Part shown: positions 23,122 through 35,447 of the stretch, one piece after another
Layout: each line of letters starts with the position of its first letter
How positions within the stretch are numbered: position 1 is the stretch's first letter
Source: Fallopia convolvulus
Taxonomy: Eukaryota; Streptophyta; Magnoliopsida; Caryophyllales; Polygonaceae
Assembly: GCA_964016875.1 (NCBI GenBank)
Contig: OZ024721.1
Location: 36,312,823 to 36,376,822 of the forward strand
Reading direction: 5' to 3'
DNA length: 64,000 nt
Translations under genes and position numbers: made by a program
The notes under the pieces: generated by a model
Told to the model about the DNA's origin: nothing
Databases searched by the model: none
What the model saw: only the letters and a program-made list of their open reading frames with translations

Positions 23122-25477
23122 TGTAACACCCCTATTTTACAACATTGGGTATTACCGCCAGTGACCTCGGACTTTACCGTCCAAAGTCACCCAAGGCTTT
23201 TAGAATGATATAGAACAATAATAATGCGGAAATAAACATAATTCATAAAATAGAAAAGGTGCTCCCAAAGGAGACTTTGTTTGTACAAACATCTTACATT
23301 GCTTTTCAAATATAAAGTTGTTCAGAATTGAAATGCAAAACCACTTGTCCTTGAAACATAATGAAAATGAAAGGTACATCTTGAAAATCCTCGTTCTTCC
23401 TTCGTCTTCACTTCACGCCTTGTTGGGATTCCTAGATTCTGACATAATTCGCGAGGGGCGAGAGAATGCCAGGCAAACATGCGGAAAAGAAGAATTAGTC
23501 TATGAGACTAAGCAAGCGGGAATGGAACTTCCCAAGGGTATTTTGGTAATTTCAAGTATTATCGAAGGAGATATTCGGGTTGTGTTTAAGATGGCTTATT
23601 TATGTGGGGCTTTAATGGTACGAAGGAGAGCATATCTCGAGCGGAGATAGCTCGATAAACGAGAGAAGAGCTACTAGATTGTAGACTTCTTTTGGAGTCG
23701 AAAGTATGTTGGGAACGTTATTAATTCATACATGTTAAAAACCTCTCGCGCCCTGAACGGACCGAGAGCCGGATCGATCATTTGAGACCGGTCCGGTTTT
23801 GGTATCTTAAATGTGCATTAGGCACTTATCTTGTATAGTGACGAAAAGTATTCGATTTCGTTAATGATTTTTAATAGAAAGAGGTGGGACTCGGATGGCC
23901 CGATCCACCAAGGGAAAAACTCAGTTTCCCGGCACTTAGCTAGAGTGCGCTCATCCCTCCTTGCAATCGGAGCGGATGGGATCACGATCCCGAAAGTCGT
24001 ACTTCAAACACGTAGGCACTTACGACTTAGTAAGATTATATAGAGGTGTCAGCTATTCCGCGCCCCTTACTAGTTCGTTTGGCGTTGACCTCTGAACGAG
24101 ATCATAAACAACCAAGGCCACAACCATACTAGCATAAATAGTCCTATCAAATAATAATAATAGCGAACTATACTAACAATGGTCATTATATCTAACAATC
24201 GATATTTCCTAGGTTCATTCGTTACTTAGCACACAAGTCGTTCCCAACATCGAGAATTTAACGGAAATGAAATATAAAGGTCACAAGGGGAAATTCCACT
24301 TGCCTTTGCTTTCGCGATTGTATACAAACGAACGAACGGAAGTCGTTGACTTTACTCAGAACGGAGACTCGACCTATCGACACGAGAGGTACGAACGAAC
24401 TTTAATAAGAATTTCTTTAATTCTTCTAAAGTTTTAAATACCTCTTATATTCTTTTTATAAGAGAATTAATTTCTAAATTATTATAATAATAATTTAGGT
24501 GGAGGTGAATAAAATAATAATATTCCTTATTATTATTATTTTATATTGGTAATATCCTTGTATTTCTTATAAATTCTTATTCTTAATATTTAAACATTTT
24601 CATTCTTGGAAACCAATAATATCCTTATTTAATTTATTAGAATGTTCTTTTATAACTTAACTTGCTATTTTCTTAATATAAATAAGCAAGGAAATCTTTA
24701 TGAACAACATATGATATTATTTTCAACCTTAAAAGGTATATTGAATTTATAATATTCTTAGGGTTGTAGAAAGGCTATTATGTCCTTATAAAAATATCTT
24801 AATCTTAGTATTATTATAATATTATCTTTTATTAATAATCTCCATAACAATACTTATAATTAGTCATGGACACGGGCCGGGCTGAGAAAAATGGAATCGG
24901 GCCCGCACAGGGGGTATCCAGGCTGGGAACGGGCCGGGTTGTGGGCTGGGCCGGGCCCAAAGTTTGTGGCCCACACGGGTTGGGGCGCGCTGGGGGCGGG
25001 TCGGGCCGGGCTGGGGACGGGCTGGGCTGGGGCGGGCCGGGCCGGGCTGGGGCGGGCCGGTTACATGTGGGCTGGCGGGCCGAGTTGGGCCAGGCGGGCC
25101 GGGTTCTATTTGTGGTAGATTTTTACGTATTTGTGGTCCTTTGATTGAATCAAAACTAGCTTAGTTAAATGATCAAGTTAGAAGACATTAATGCCGACAT
25201 GCCCTTGCCTCTTCTAACTTATGAAAGTATAACTTTTTTTTAAAAAGATAGAACAGAGGCGGAGTATTTTAAAATGTATCAATTAAACGAATCTATTAAA
25301 TTGTACATAATGTGCTAAAAAACAAAAAAAAGGGAATAAGGGGGCGGGCTTGCTCGAAATTATTAAAACTTTGATAAATAATTATCAAAATTAGAATAAT
25401 TAAGATGCCTACGTATCTCGAAAGAATCAAAGCCCACGTAGTTCTTTACTTACCTTAACTTACCTTGTTGTTGTTGC

Positions 25478-27767
25478 TCATTCGTCAAAGTCTTCGGGGG
25501 TTTCTTCGTCAATTGCATCATTCCCACCACTTCCGGCGTTAGAAGAGTTGTCAGTGGTCATCCCTTTGACATCGTCCTCGGTCTCGAATTTTATTGCACG
25601 CATTTCGTACTCTTCTTGCGTCCTTTCCTCGGCACGATCCCAATCCTTCTTGCATATCAATGTCTTGACGGTTTGTGGATCAAGTTGGCATCTTTTTTCC
25701 GAAATTACTCTTCGACCTGCGCTAAAAATAGACTCGGACGCAATGGTAGACGCAGGTATAGCTAATACATCCCTAGCTATGTTAGCAAGTACAGGATATT
25801 GGTCGCAATGGTTTCTCCACCACTGAAGAACATCACATCCGTCGGGGAATTGATGTTCAGTGGTCAAGAAATCCATAATAATAGATCTTGTAGGTGCAAT
25901 AGAACCAGAACTAGGAGATGTTCGGGGTTTTTTGAAAATTAAAGATGCAATTTTTCTAGTAGTAGAAGTAGAAGATGAAGAGGGTCGAGTAGTAGATGTA
26001 GGTGGAATATTTAGTTTTTCTGCATATTTATCATATAACTTAATTAATGTTGCAATGGCCAAATCAATATCAACATGCCAATTATAATCAATTTTTTTAA
26101 GGCCCAAAGTGTCATAATAAAAATCTAACATATTTTCTAAACCTTGCTTCTTCACAGTAGGATCTAATAATGCAGCAATACAATATATAACAGGAAACTT
26201 GTTAAAATAAGATAATCATTTTGTTCGCATGTTTTCAATTATGTTACCTAATGATGGTTGCTTTACTTTCATTTCTTGCATGGCATATGTAATATTGCAA
26301 CATTGAAAAATAACTAAATGGACGTTAGGCGTATAAACTTGTGAAAAAATCAGTGTTGCATCCTTAAAAGTTTTTAGAAGCTCACATATTTGTGTCGCGA
26401 TCCCCCATTGCTCCTCGGAAATAAATCCAGGAGTACCATTCGGACCTCTATACTGCTCAGCATACAAAGTGCTTATAACATTTTTATAAGTACAAGCAGG
26501 TTGTAACATATCAAAAGTGGAGTTCCAACGAGTTGGTGTATCCATACTCCATTTCCTAGGAAATAATCCTTGTTCTTGACACAAGATCTTATAGCGACGT
26601 TTTGCGGTACCGGTGAACCTAAGCCATCTAATGCACTCTCTAATCGGTCCAATTAAATCATGAAGATCTTTGCATGCTTCTTGAACAGATAAGTTAACAA
26701 TATGTGCAGCACATCTAATATGACAAAGATATCCATTTAACAAAAGAGGTACATGTCTTTTAAATAAATCAATACATCTAGTATTAGCAGAGGCATTATC
26801 GAAGGAAAGTGAAAACACTTTTGCAAACAAATTAAATTCCTTAAGAATTCTAACAATATGATCATATATATTAGCTCCGGTGTGACTTTCAAACATAGGT
26901 TCAAAACCAATGACACGTTTTTGCAACATCCAATTATCATCATTCCAGTGGGCAGTGACAGAGATATATGAATCGCCTACTCTAGAACTCCAAATATCAC
27001 TTGTAATACACACACGACCATCATATTTCTCAAAAAATTGTACCAATTTAGATTTAGCCCTTTCATATTGTTGCACGCATCTACGTTTTAAGGTCTTACG
27101 ACCAACTTGTTGATAAGCCGGTTGCAAAGATAATTTAGCAAATTTTTGAAAATCATAGTCTTCTCCAAAAGAGAATGGTTTTTCAGATTTTGTAATATAT
27201 TCAGCCATGCCATCAATCATTTTATCTCTATTGTAACAAAATAAGTTACCTCCGGCTTGAGAAGAGGCAAACCCGCCTATTTGGGTTTGAATTCCGCCGC
27301 TTGAACCACCTTGTCTTTGGGGGGCCATCAGTTCGGGATGTAGCCTATTCAAGTGCCTAGTCAACGTTCCCGTTCCGCTATTCTTGGTGAATTTGTAAGA
27401 GTGACCCGTTCTAACCCCCCTCGCCTTGCAAATTTGGCACGTACAAGTAAAATTGTCGGGGTTGTTTGTATCTTCGACTTTGTCGAAGTATTTCCAAGCA
27501 ATAGAGGTCTCTTTTTTCCTAGTCGAGGAGCTTCCCGCCTCTTGTGTAACACTTGCTTGAGATGGGACGAAACCTAAAAAATAAAATTATTTATATTATA
27601 AATGAAATAACAAATTATTTATATTATAAACGAAATAACAAATTATTTATATCATAAACGAAATAAAAAAATTACTTACCGGGTTGATCTTCCATTTGAG
27701 CCCTTCCATGCGCCGCCAAACGATCAAATTCCTCTTGGGAGAAACCCATATTACCTTGTCCCTCCAT
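25478..27767 (-). pseudogene. hAT transposase (BED zinc finger, RNase H-like core, hATC dimerisation), one nonsense codon
   Basis: Cut-and-paste transposase, Ac/RICESLEEPER-like. Exon 1 is 27680-27767 (ATG at 27767, MEGQGNMGFSQEEFDRLA), with a donor GTAAGTAA; exon 2 starts at 27573 after a TTTTTAG acceptor and runs to 25478. Seen in order: BED finger (AWKYFDKV, CTCQICKARG, LTRHLNRLHPE; about 27330-27515); catalytic-core blocks VCITSDIWSSR, SYISVTAHW, FSLSFDNASANTRCI, CAAHIVNLSVQE, WNSTFDML (26500-27030); then hATC blocks WWRNHCDQYPVLANIARDVL and IASESIFSAGRRVI (25700-25830). A single in-frame TGA at 26216-26218, in a place where relatives usually have Trp, is the only break noticed. The intron holds a 28-bp tandem repeat. 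Confidence 0.88.
27585..27667. repeat. 28-bp tandem repeat in the transposase intron
   Basis: Three near-identical copies of 'caaattatttatattataaa(t/c)gaaata', ending just before the splice donor at 27678-27679. Confidence 0.75.
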
Positions 27768-28046
27768 TTTTTTATAAAAGGGGATTTTTGTTTTTTTAAA
27801 GACTAAGAATAAGCAAGAGATTATAACTTTTTTTGTTTTTTTTTTTTATAAAAGGAGAAGAAAATTAAATTCGAAATGTAAATAAATAAGGTAAACTTGT
27901 TTTTGAAAATTAATACCTTTTTTTTGTTGTTTTGAAAGACTAAATAGAGATTAAAAATAACAAAAGCAAGTAAAATGAGATTAAGACACTTTGTAGATTG
28001 TAAGACTTGTAGTAGAATAAGCAAGTATGAGATTGAGAGATGAGAG

Positions 28047-30714
28047 TGTGAAAACCTCGAATATCTTTCTGTCGTTATCTTTCTTTCGTGTAAAGTTTCG
28101 GGACGAAACTTTTCTTAAGGGGGAGTGTATGTAATATCCAAGTTGGTTCTCGGTACATTTTATTTCTCATGTTTCTGGTTCTCGCGTTGGTCTTTGAAAT
28201 TTCGTTACTTTAAATTAATCTTAAAACTAAAATGTTGTTTAAACGAAAATAGTACATATATGTTTATATGAAAAGGGTATATATGTATGGGTATATGCAT
28301 ACATTAATGGATTTACAATAGTAATAATAATAATTAATTTGTAACGCCCCGACTTCCGTCGAGGCGCTACTAGGGAATAGACCTTACCAGGTACTATTAT
28401 TTAGGTTGGCAACTAGACTGTAGGACCTTACAACTCGGGCACGACGAGAAAACATAATAAAACATCCAACCTTTATTTAGCAAAACTTAGAAAAACGTAT
28501 CATGCATGAATCCCCGAAAATCATAAATATCCAAAAACGTTACCACACCTACCGAAACTGAACTATCCAACAAAAATAGTAATAAACGAAACGCAGTACC
28601 AACTCTATCTAACAAATATTAAAATCAACATCCCTACTATTATAAATAACTAGTAAAAACCAATCCCACTATGACACGCGTTCTTTACCGCTCCGGCCCG
28701 TCATCTTGCCTCGGTTCCTGCACGGCTCCCTGATTCATACCTGGAACTGAAAAATGTTCCCCGAAGGGTCAGCGTCTAATCTACCAAGCTAGAAAGAATA
28801 TGGAAACTGTAGAACGGTTTGAAAATCGGTTATCTATAGTCAGCATACAAATCCACAACCGCAATCATAACTCTAAAGGCCAATACCTAAATTAGTTATA
28901 TCAGTCACACAAGTCACATACGCATTCACAATCACAATCACACACCAATGAAATTCTTCCTTTGTCCACAATCCGTCTTCCAAGGCGCTCATCACCGCGC
29001 CGAGTGCAGAGGCAGGCCCTCCCACTCCACTTCCCAATCTCCCTTCTAACTCCGGGCTAAGCCTCCACTGGAGCGCTTGCCAAAAACACACAGATAATAA
29101 TTTTCATTTGAAGGGGTACGATTTTCCCAGTCACACGGGTCAAAGTAGCCAACACTTCCTCAACACCAGCTACGATGGGCCGTGTCGGAAACGGTACCAA
29201 CACAGAGAAAACGTTCCAAAATAATTTCCGATAAAACACATTTAAAATCATTAACGCACACAACACACAAGGAGTTCAAAACAATTTAAAAAAAAGTATT
29301 CGGGACTAGTTCCCAAAACCCGTCCTACAACATCGATACGCAATCTAACAAGGGAGAAAAGAACCGAGCAAGTCGAAAAACGACTTACCTCAAGTGTATT
29401 GTCTCTGATAAACACAAAAAGTCAAGAGTCTGAACAAATGAGATCTCCTAAACATATTAACGATAAATTTAGTAACGCGAAAACTTATGAATTTTAAAAG
29501 AACTACTAAACAAGATCGACCTTGAACCACTAACTTAGCCTTCTTAGCTCCCTTCCAAACCCACTAAGTTTAAACCAACAACTCTTACTATCTATTTACT
29601 AGTTGATCCCCGCCACTAACTCCTGTTATTAACTACAACCAAAATCACCTCTTTATTCTACTAGCTAGCCTAAAATTAGCTTAGCCTAGCCACCACTCAC
29701 GTGAAAAGATCGATTGATTACTAATTAACTTGTACAAAACCCCATCTAAAAACTTTTCACCCTAAAACTTATATAACCAAGTATTTCTACTAATTGTAAC
29801 TTAATAGATCTCTTCTCTATGTGATCTCTAACAAGTATTTCTATATGTATAACCGACACCCCAAACTCAATCTACACACATCACCCAACCATCCTCCATC
29901 AATCTAAATAACATTTCTCAAAACCCAACTTGTTGGATAAACTCCAGATTAGTATTAGCCTTCTACACATCTAACACTGATTAAACTCTTCTCCCACAAA
30001 CTACTAACGAACCTTACTATTTTCAGCATACAAAATACATGTTCTTATATTCCATTAACAGCCAATTAAAACTTAACCCCCGACTAAACTACAAACCATA
30101 TCAATAACTATCCTCCAAAATCTATCTAACTATGAATACTAATATAATAACATTCTACCACTAACCTAAACGAACAACCCACTTGATTACTATTAGCTTG
30201 ACTATTAATTAGTTTGCACACCCACACTGATCTAACAATTAAATAACTTGACCAAATAAGAAAAAGGACGGCTCTCGGTGGTTACTCACCAGAATCGATC
30301 GAAGACGGTGATCGGGTCGGACGATAATAGAAATAGCTCAAAGAAAACTCGGACGACGATGATCGTCTAGCACTGGAGGCACTCAAGACTGGTGAACCGA
30401 TGGCTAGACACGATGAGACTGTCGAATGGAACGAAGACCTAGGCGGGTGAGGGGCGGTCAAAGATGCCGACGAAAATAGGTTAACGAAAAAAATAGGTGT
30501 GCTTTGGGAAGGCAGTGAAGGTTAAAGAAGAAGTGGTGGCCGACAGAGAAAATCGCATTATATAGTACGATACCTAGGTTATCTAAGTTAAAAGATAGAC
30601 CTTTAACACTTAATAATATAATATATTAAAGGTTGATAGATTAATTACTTATTATTATTATAATAATAATTATTATTATTACTATTGTAAATCCATTAAT
30701 GTATGCATATACTC
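28047..30714 (+). repeat. Tekay/del-like 5' LTR, interior inverted and 3' end truncated
   Basis: 28047-28319 matches 32550-32822. From about 28745 to 30683 the sequence matches the reverse complement of the 3' LTR interior (32823-34760). 30684-30714 is the start of the right inverted arm, then the LTR stops. The segment 28339-28745, beginning TGTAACGCCCCGAC, has no counterpart in the other LTR. Confidence 0.85.
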
Positions 30715-31614
30715 CGGGCACATGGAACTGACCAACAAAGAGTACTCGAGGTCCAACTTAAAACCAAAACCGGCCGGTGTTTTCAAAATATTTTAACTGG
30801 GGTAGGCATGTTGTATATAGGTGGGTAGGTGACACGTCGCGATTCCGCCACCGTCAGCTGAAGGACCTTCGATAGTTTAGTACTTTTAGCCTTCTAATTC
30901 TAAGTGTAAGTTTGGAAGAAGTTAATTATCTTTCGTAGTGTTAGAATTATTAGGGAAGTGTGAGGAAGAAACTAGAGTAGAATTGAAGTCTTGAGTTATA
31001 TGATTTCCAAGAGTTGTATGATAGTGGTCCATTAAGTGACCGAGTAGTTGAATCTAGTACAGAGGAAGCAGAAATGGTTGACATAGAAGATAATGGAGCA
31101 ACTTGGAGAAATCTAACCTAGGCATATAAGTTATTGGATTAGAAGTGGTTAAACTTCAACTAGGGACATCAGTTGAAGAAATGATGTTGCTCGTTTTAGG
31201 AAGAGCCGAATATCCGACTTAAGAAGATTTCCGTGGAATACAAAGTGTATGCAGCTGAAGAAGGAAGCAAAAGGAGTGATTACAATAATCAACAAAGCCA
31301 TTTACGATAAGGCATCGAGCAGCGGATTGGGGCGATCGCACTAATGAAGTTGAATAAGAAATTGTACTGTCCATAGAAACGAGACTCAAAAGTTGCGTAA
31401 GCTTGGGAAGAAAACATGTTTAAACAAGGAATTGTCATTCGAAATGGTTGAGGGATGCTCTAGTTAGAGTTATTTAAGACTAAAGCCTCATGTATGAACT
31501 TTGAAGAAGTAGTGGTTGCAATACCACATTTGTAGGATAAAAGAAAACATAAGGGAAAAGGACCTTTGGGTATTGACAATAGGACAAGGATGTGATGGTA
31601 AAGAAGGACTAATT

Positions 31615-32380
31615 CAGAGGGAGCTAGAGATACTATCATGGGTGCAAGGAGATTTTACAATGCCCTATTAGGATAGGGAATAGAGATTGGTATTCAGATT
31701 TTATAGTAATGCAGTTGTCGCCAGATGATGACGTGATTCTGGGGATGGACTGGATGAGGCGTTATCGAGCGGTTTTGGATACACACAGAGGTACGGTTAC
31801 AGAGACCACAGATGATTGAGGAGACGATCGGGAAAGTGGCCTAAATTAGAGAGAGAATGTTAGCTTCTCAGAGTCGCCAGAAGTCCTATGCAGATAAGAG
31901 GCGTAGGCCGTTAGAGTTTGAGGTCGGAGCCCATGTTTGGTTAAGAGTATCGCCTACCCGCGGAGTAAGAAGATTCGGGGTGAAAGGGAAGCTAAGTCCC
32001 CGATATATCGGTCCATTCGAGATTCTGGAGAGAGTAGGCGAGGTGGCTTACAGGCTAGCGTTGCCGCCTGCATTGGAAGGAGTGCACCCTGTATTCCATG
32101 TTTCCCAGCTGAGACAGTACGTTCCGGATCCTAGGCATAGACTGAATTATGAGGATTTGGTGGTGGAACCAGATCACACTTTCCGGGAACAACCGCTGAA
32201 GATTTTAGATCGATGAATGAAGAAGCTGCGGAACAAGGAGATTCCCCTGGTGTTGATTCAGTGGTCTCGACGGGGAGTCGAGGAGGTCACTTGGGAGACG
32301 GAATCCAGAATGAGTGAGAACTATCCAGAGATCTACCCGGGTTTAGTAGAGGCGTTTGAGGGGAAGGTTAGTAATTAGTG
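31615..32380 (+). pseudogene. Tekay/del-like pol remnant: protease end fused to integrase C-terminus and chromodomain
   Basis: 31670-31810 reads WYSDFIVMQLSPDDDVILGMDWM, the end of a Ty3 protease. It runs almost directly into RQKSYADKRRRPLEFEVGAHVWLRV...LSPRYIGPFEIL...VFHVSQLRQYVPDP (31857-32216), the integrase C-terminal (GPY/F-type) module. A TGA at 32214-32216 is followed in frame by VLIQWSRRGVEEVTWETE, a chromodomain-like tail, up to about 32380. RT, RNase H and the integrase catalytic core are deleted. The stretch 30715-31610 holds no recognisable gag. Confidence 0.8.
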
Positions 32381-32533
32381 AGTTTATTTCAGATTCGATG
32401 TTTGCTTCGTGATCCTTGTTTGTTTGACTTATTGTTTGACTGTTTAAATTTCGTTTGACGTGTCGTGTACTTTGGATAGCTAGTGTTGGTTAATTACCGT
32501 TGTCAATCAGTTCCGGTTCGGGGACGAACCTCT

Positions 32534-32549
32534 TTAAGGGGGAGAGGTT
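32534..32549 (+). promoter_or_regulatory. Tekay/del-like polypurine tract
   Basis: TTAAGGGGGAGAGGTT immediately precedes the 3' LTR start TGTGAAAACC and marks the element's plus orientation. Confidence 0.8.
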
Positions 32550-34963
32550 TGTGAAAACCTCGAATATCTTTCTGTCGTTATCTTTCTTTCGTGTAAAGTT
32601 TCGGGACGAAACTTTTCTTAAGGGGGAGTGTATGTAATATCCAAGTTGGTTCTCGGTACATTTTATTTCTCATGTTTCTGGTTCTCGCGTTGGTCTTTGA
32701 AATTTCGTTACTTTAAATTAATCTTAAAACTAAAATGTTGTTTAAACGAAAATAGTACATATATGTTTATATGAAAAGGGTATATATGTATGGGTATATG
32801 CATACATTAATGGATTTACAATAGTAATAATAATAATTATTATTATAATAATAATAAGTAATTAATCTATCAACCTTTAATATATTATATTATTAAGTGT
32901 TAAAGGTCTATCTTTTAACTTAGATAACCTAGGTATCGTACTATATAATGCGATTTTCTCTGTCGGCCACCACTTCTTCTTTAACCTTCACTGCCTTCCC
33001 AAAGCACACCTATTTTTTTTGTTAACCTATTTTCGTCGGCATCTTTGACCGCCCCTCACCCGCCTAGGTCTTCGTTCCATTCGACAGTCTCATCGTGTCT
33101 AGCCATCGGTTCACCAGTCTTGAGTGCCTCCAGTGCTAGACGATCATCGTCGTCCGAGTTTTCTTTGATCTATTTCTATTATCGTCCGACCCGATCACCG
33201 TCTTCGATCGATTCTGGTGAGTAACCACCGAGAGCCGTCCTTTTTCTTATTTGGTCAAGTTATTTAATTGTTAGATCAGTGTGGGTGTGCAAACTAATTA
33301 ATAGTCAAGCTAATAGTAATCAAGTGGGTTGTTCGTTTAGGTTAGTGGTAGAATGTTATTATATTAGTATTCATAGTTAGATAGATTTTGGAGGATAGTT
33401 ATTGATATGGTTTGTGGTTTAGTCGGGGGTTAAGTTTTAATTGGTTGTTAATGGAATATAAGAACATGTATTTTGTATGCTGAAAATAGTAAGGTTCGTT
33501 AGTAGTTTGTGGGAGAAGAGTTTAATCAGTGTTAGATGTGTAGAAGGCTAATACTAATCTGGAGTTTATCCAACAAGTTGGGTTTTGAGAAATGTTATTT
33601 AGATTGATGGAGGATGGTTGGGTGATGTGTGTAGATTGAGTTTGGGGTGTCGGTTATACATATAGAAATACTTGTTAGAGATCACATAGAGAAGAGATCT
33701 ATTAAGTTACAATTAGTAGAAATACTTGGTTATATATGTTTTAGGGTGAAAAGTTTTTAGATGGGGTTTTGTACAAGTTAATTAGTAATCAATCGATCTT
33801 TTCACGTGAGTGGTGGCTAGGCTAAGCTAATTTTAGGCTAGCTAGTAGAATAAAGAGGTGATTTTGGTTGTAGTTAATAACAGGAGTTAGTGGCGGGGAT
33901 CAACTAGTAAATAGATAGTAAGAGTTGTTGGTTTAAACTTAGTGGGTTTGGAAGGGAGCTAAGAAGGCTAAGTTAGTGGTTCAAGGTCGATCTTGTTTAG
34001 TAGTTCTTTTAAAATTCATAAGTTTTCGCGTTACTAAATTTATCGTTAATATGTTTAGGAGATCTCATTTGTTCAGACTCTTGACTTTTTGTGTTTATCA
34101 AAGACAATACACTTGAGGTAAGTCGTTTTTCGACTTGCTCGGTTCTTTTCTCCCTTGTTAGATTGCGTATCGATGTTGTAGGACGGGTTTTGGGAACTAG
34201 TCCCGAATACTTTTTTTTAAATTGTTTTGAACTCCTTGTATGTTGTGTGCGTTAATGATTTTAAATGTGTTTTATCGGAAATTATTTTGGAACGTTTTCT
34301 CTGTGTTGGTACCGTTTTCGACACGGCCCATCGTAGCTGGTGTTGAGGAAGTGTTGGCTACTTTGACCCGTGTGACTGGGAAAATCGTACCCCTTCAAAT
34401 GAAAATTATTATCTGTGTGTTTTTGACAAGCGCTCCAGTGGAGGCTTAGCCCGGAGTTAGAAGGGAGATTGGGAAGTGGAGTGGGAGAGCCTGCCTCTGC
34501 ACTCGGCGCGGTGATGAGCGCCTTGGAAGACGGATTGTGGACAAAGGAAGAATTTCATTGGTGTGTGATTGTGATTGTGAATGCGTATGTGACTTGTGTG
34601 ACTGATATAACTAATTTAGGTATTGGCCTTTAGAGTTATGATTGCGGTTGTGGATTTGTATGCTGACTATAGATAACCGATTTTCAAACTGTTCTACAGT
34701 TTCCATATTCTTTCTAGCTTGGTAGATTACACGCTGACCCTTCGGGGAACATTTTTCAGTTATTATTATTATAATTGTAAATCCATTAATGTATGCATAT
34801 ACTCATACATATATACCCTTTTCATATAAACATATATGTACTATTTTCGTTTAAACAACATTTTAGTTTTAAGATTAATTTAAAGTAACGAAATTTCAAA
34901 GACCAACGCGAGAACCAGAAACATGAGAAATAAAATGTACCGAGAACCAACTTGGATATTACA
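32550..34963 (+). repeat. Tekay/del-like 3' LTR
   Basis: 2,414 bp. Contains 190-bp inverted arms at 32633-32822 and 34774-34963. A plus-strand TATA string (CTATATAAT, about 32941) is followed by a leader with a GGTGAGTAACC splice-donor-like site near 33218. About 400 bp present in the 5' LTR (28339-28745) is missing near 34760. Confidence 0.85.
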
Positions 34964-35010
34964 GAGAGATTGAGGAGATTGTGTGAAAAAAAATGTTGAA
35001 GATTGGGTGG

Positions 35011-35019
35011 TATTTATAG
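35011..35019 (-). promoter_or_regulatory. TATA box of the hAT transposase gene
   Basis: Minus strand CTATAAATA. The start site would be near 34985, with a 5'UTR running to 27767 once the Ty3 insertion (28047-34963) is removed. The Ty3 element therefore sits in the transposase 5'UTR. Confidence 0.6.
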
Positions 35020-35060
35020 AAGATTAGAATAGGAGAGGGATTTAATTTTTTTTTTAATCA

Positions 35061-35235
35061 AAGTAGCCATTGGCTACTTATTTTTTTATTTTTTTTTTAT
35101 ATTTTGCAAAGAGCCAACGGCTCTTTGCTTTTGCTATGCTGCCTGCCAAGTTGGCAGTGCCAACAGAGCATTAAAGGCCAGCCTTTAATGCTCAACATTC
35201 AGCAGCATATCAACGGCTGTTTTAAAGAGCCGTTG
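35061..35235. repeat. Cluster of five perfect hairpins in the hAT 5' subterminal region
   Basis: Inverted repeats in a row: 35061-35079 (stem 9), 35106-35128 (stem 10), 35143-35157 (stem 6-7), 35167-35192 (stem 12, AGCATTAAAGGC/GCCTTTAATGCT) and 35211-35235 (stem 8). They lie between the transposase TATA box and the GGGCCGG-rich terminus. hAT transposases bind subterminal repeats, so these may be binding sites; that is inference. Confidence 0.8.
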
Positions 35236-35447
35236 CCCACCGGGCTGGGCCGGGCCGGTCCGGGCTGAAGGCCCGTTGACCAGCCCGTTGACTGGCCGGT
35301 CCGGGCTGGGCCAATATTCCCCGACCCGGGCCCGACACTGGACCCGGGTGGGTTGGGCCCGTCTGGCCCGCGGGCTGGACGGGCCGGGCTGTTAGGTCCA
35401 AAAAATGCGGGTCGGGCCGGGCCGGCCCGCACAAATGTCCATGACTA

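Larger units (their letters stand above)
28047..34963 (+). mobile_element. Tekay/del-like Ty3 element, internally deleted, with rearranged LTRs
   Basis: Starts TGTGAAAACCTCG, ends TTGGATATTACA; TSD GAGAG at 28042-28046 and 34964-34968. 5' LTR 28047-30714 (3' end missing), internal 30715-32549, polypurine tract AAGGGGGAGAGGTT, 3' LTR 32550-34963. Only a scrap of protease and the integrase C-terminus with chromodomain-like tail remain. The two LTR interiors are in opposite orientation. The chromodomain-like tail and LTR style suggest the Tekay/del chromovirus group. Confidence 0.85.
24861..35447 (-). mobile_element. hAT transposon with transposase, split by a Ty3 element
   Basis: Terminal inverted repeats TAGTCATGGACA (24861-24872, and on the minus strand 35447-35436). 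TSD of 8 bp with one mismatch: CTTATAAT (24853-24860) and CATATAAT (35448-35455). Both subterminal regions are packed with GGGCCGGGC-type words (24875-25110; 35235-35430). Removing the nested Ty3 element leaves about 3.66 kb, a normal autonomous hAT size. The transposase is on the minus strand. Confidence 0.9.

Noticed and set aside
24866..25144. Gly/Ala/Arg-rich ORFs of 66-92 residues in several frames
   Set aside because: By-products of GGGCCGGGC subterminal repeats of the hAT element; all frames are equally open and low in complexity.
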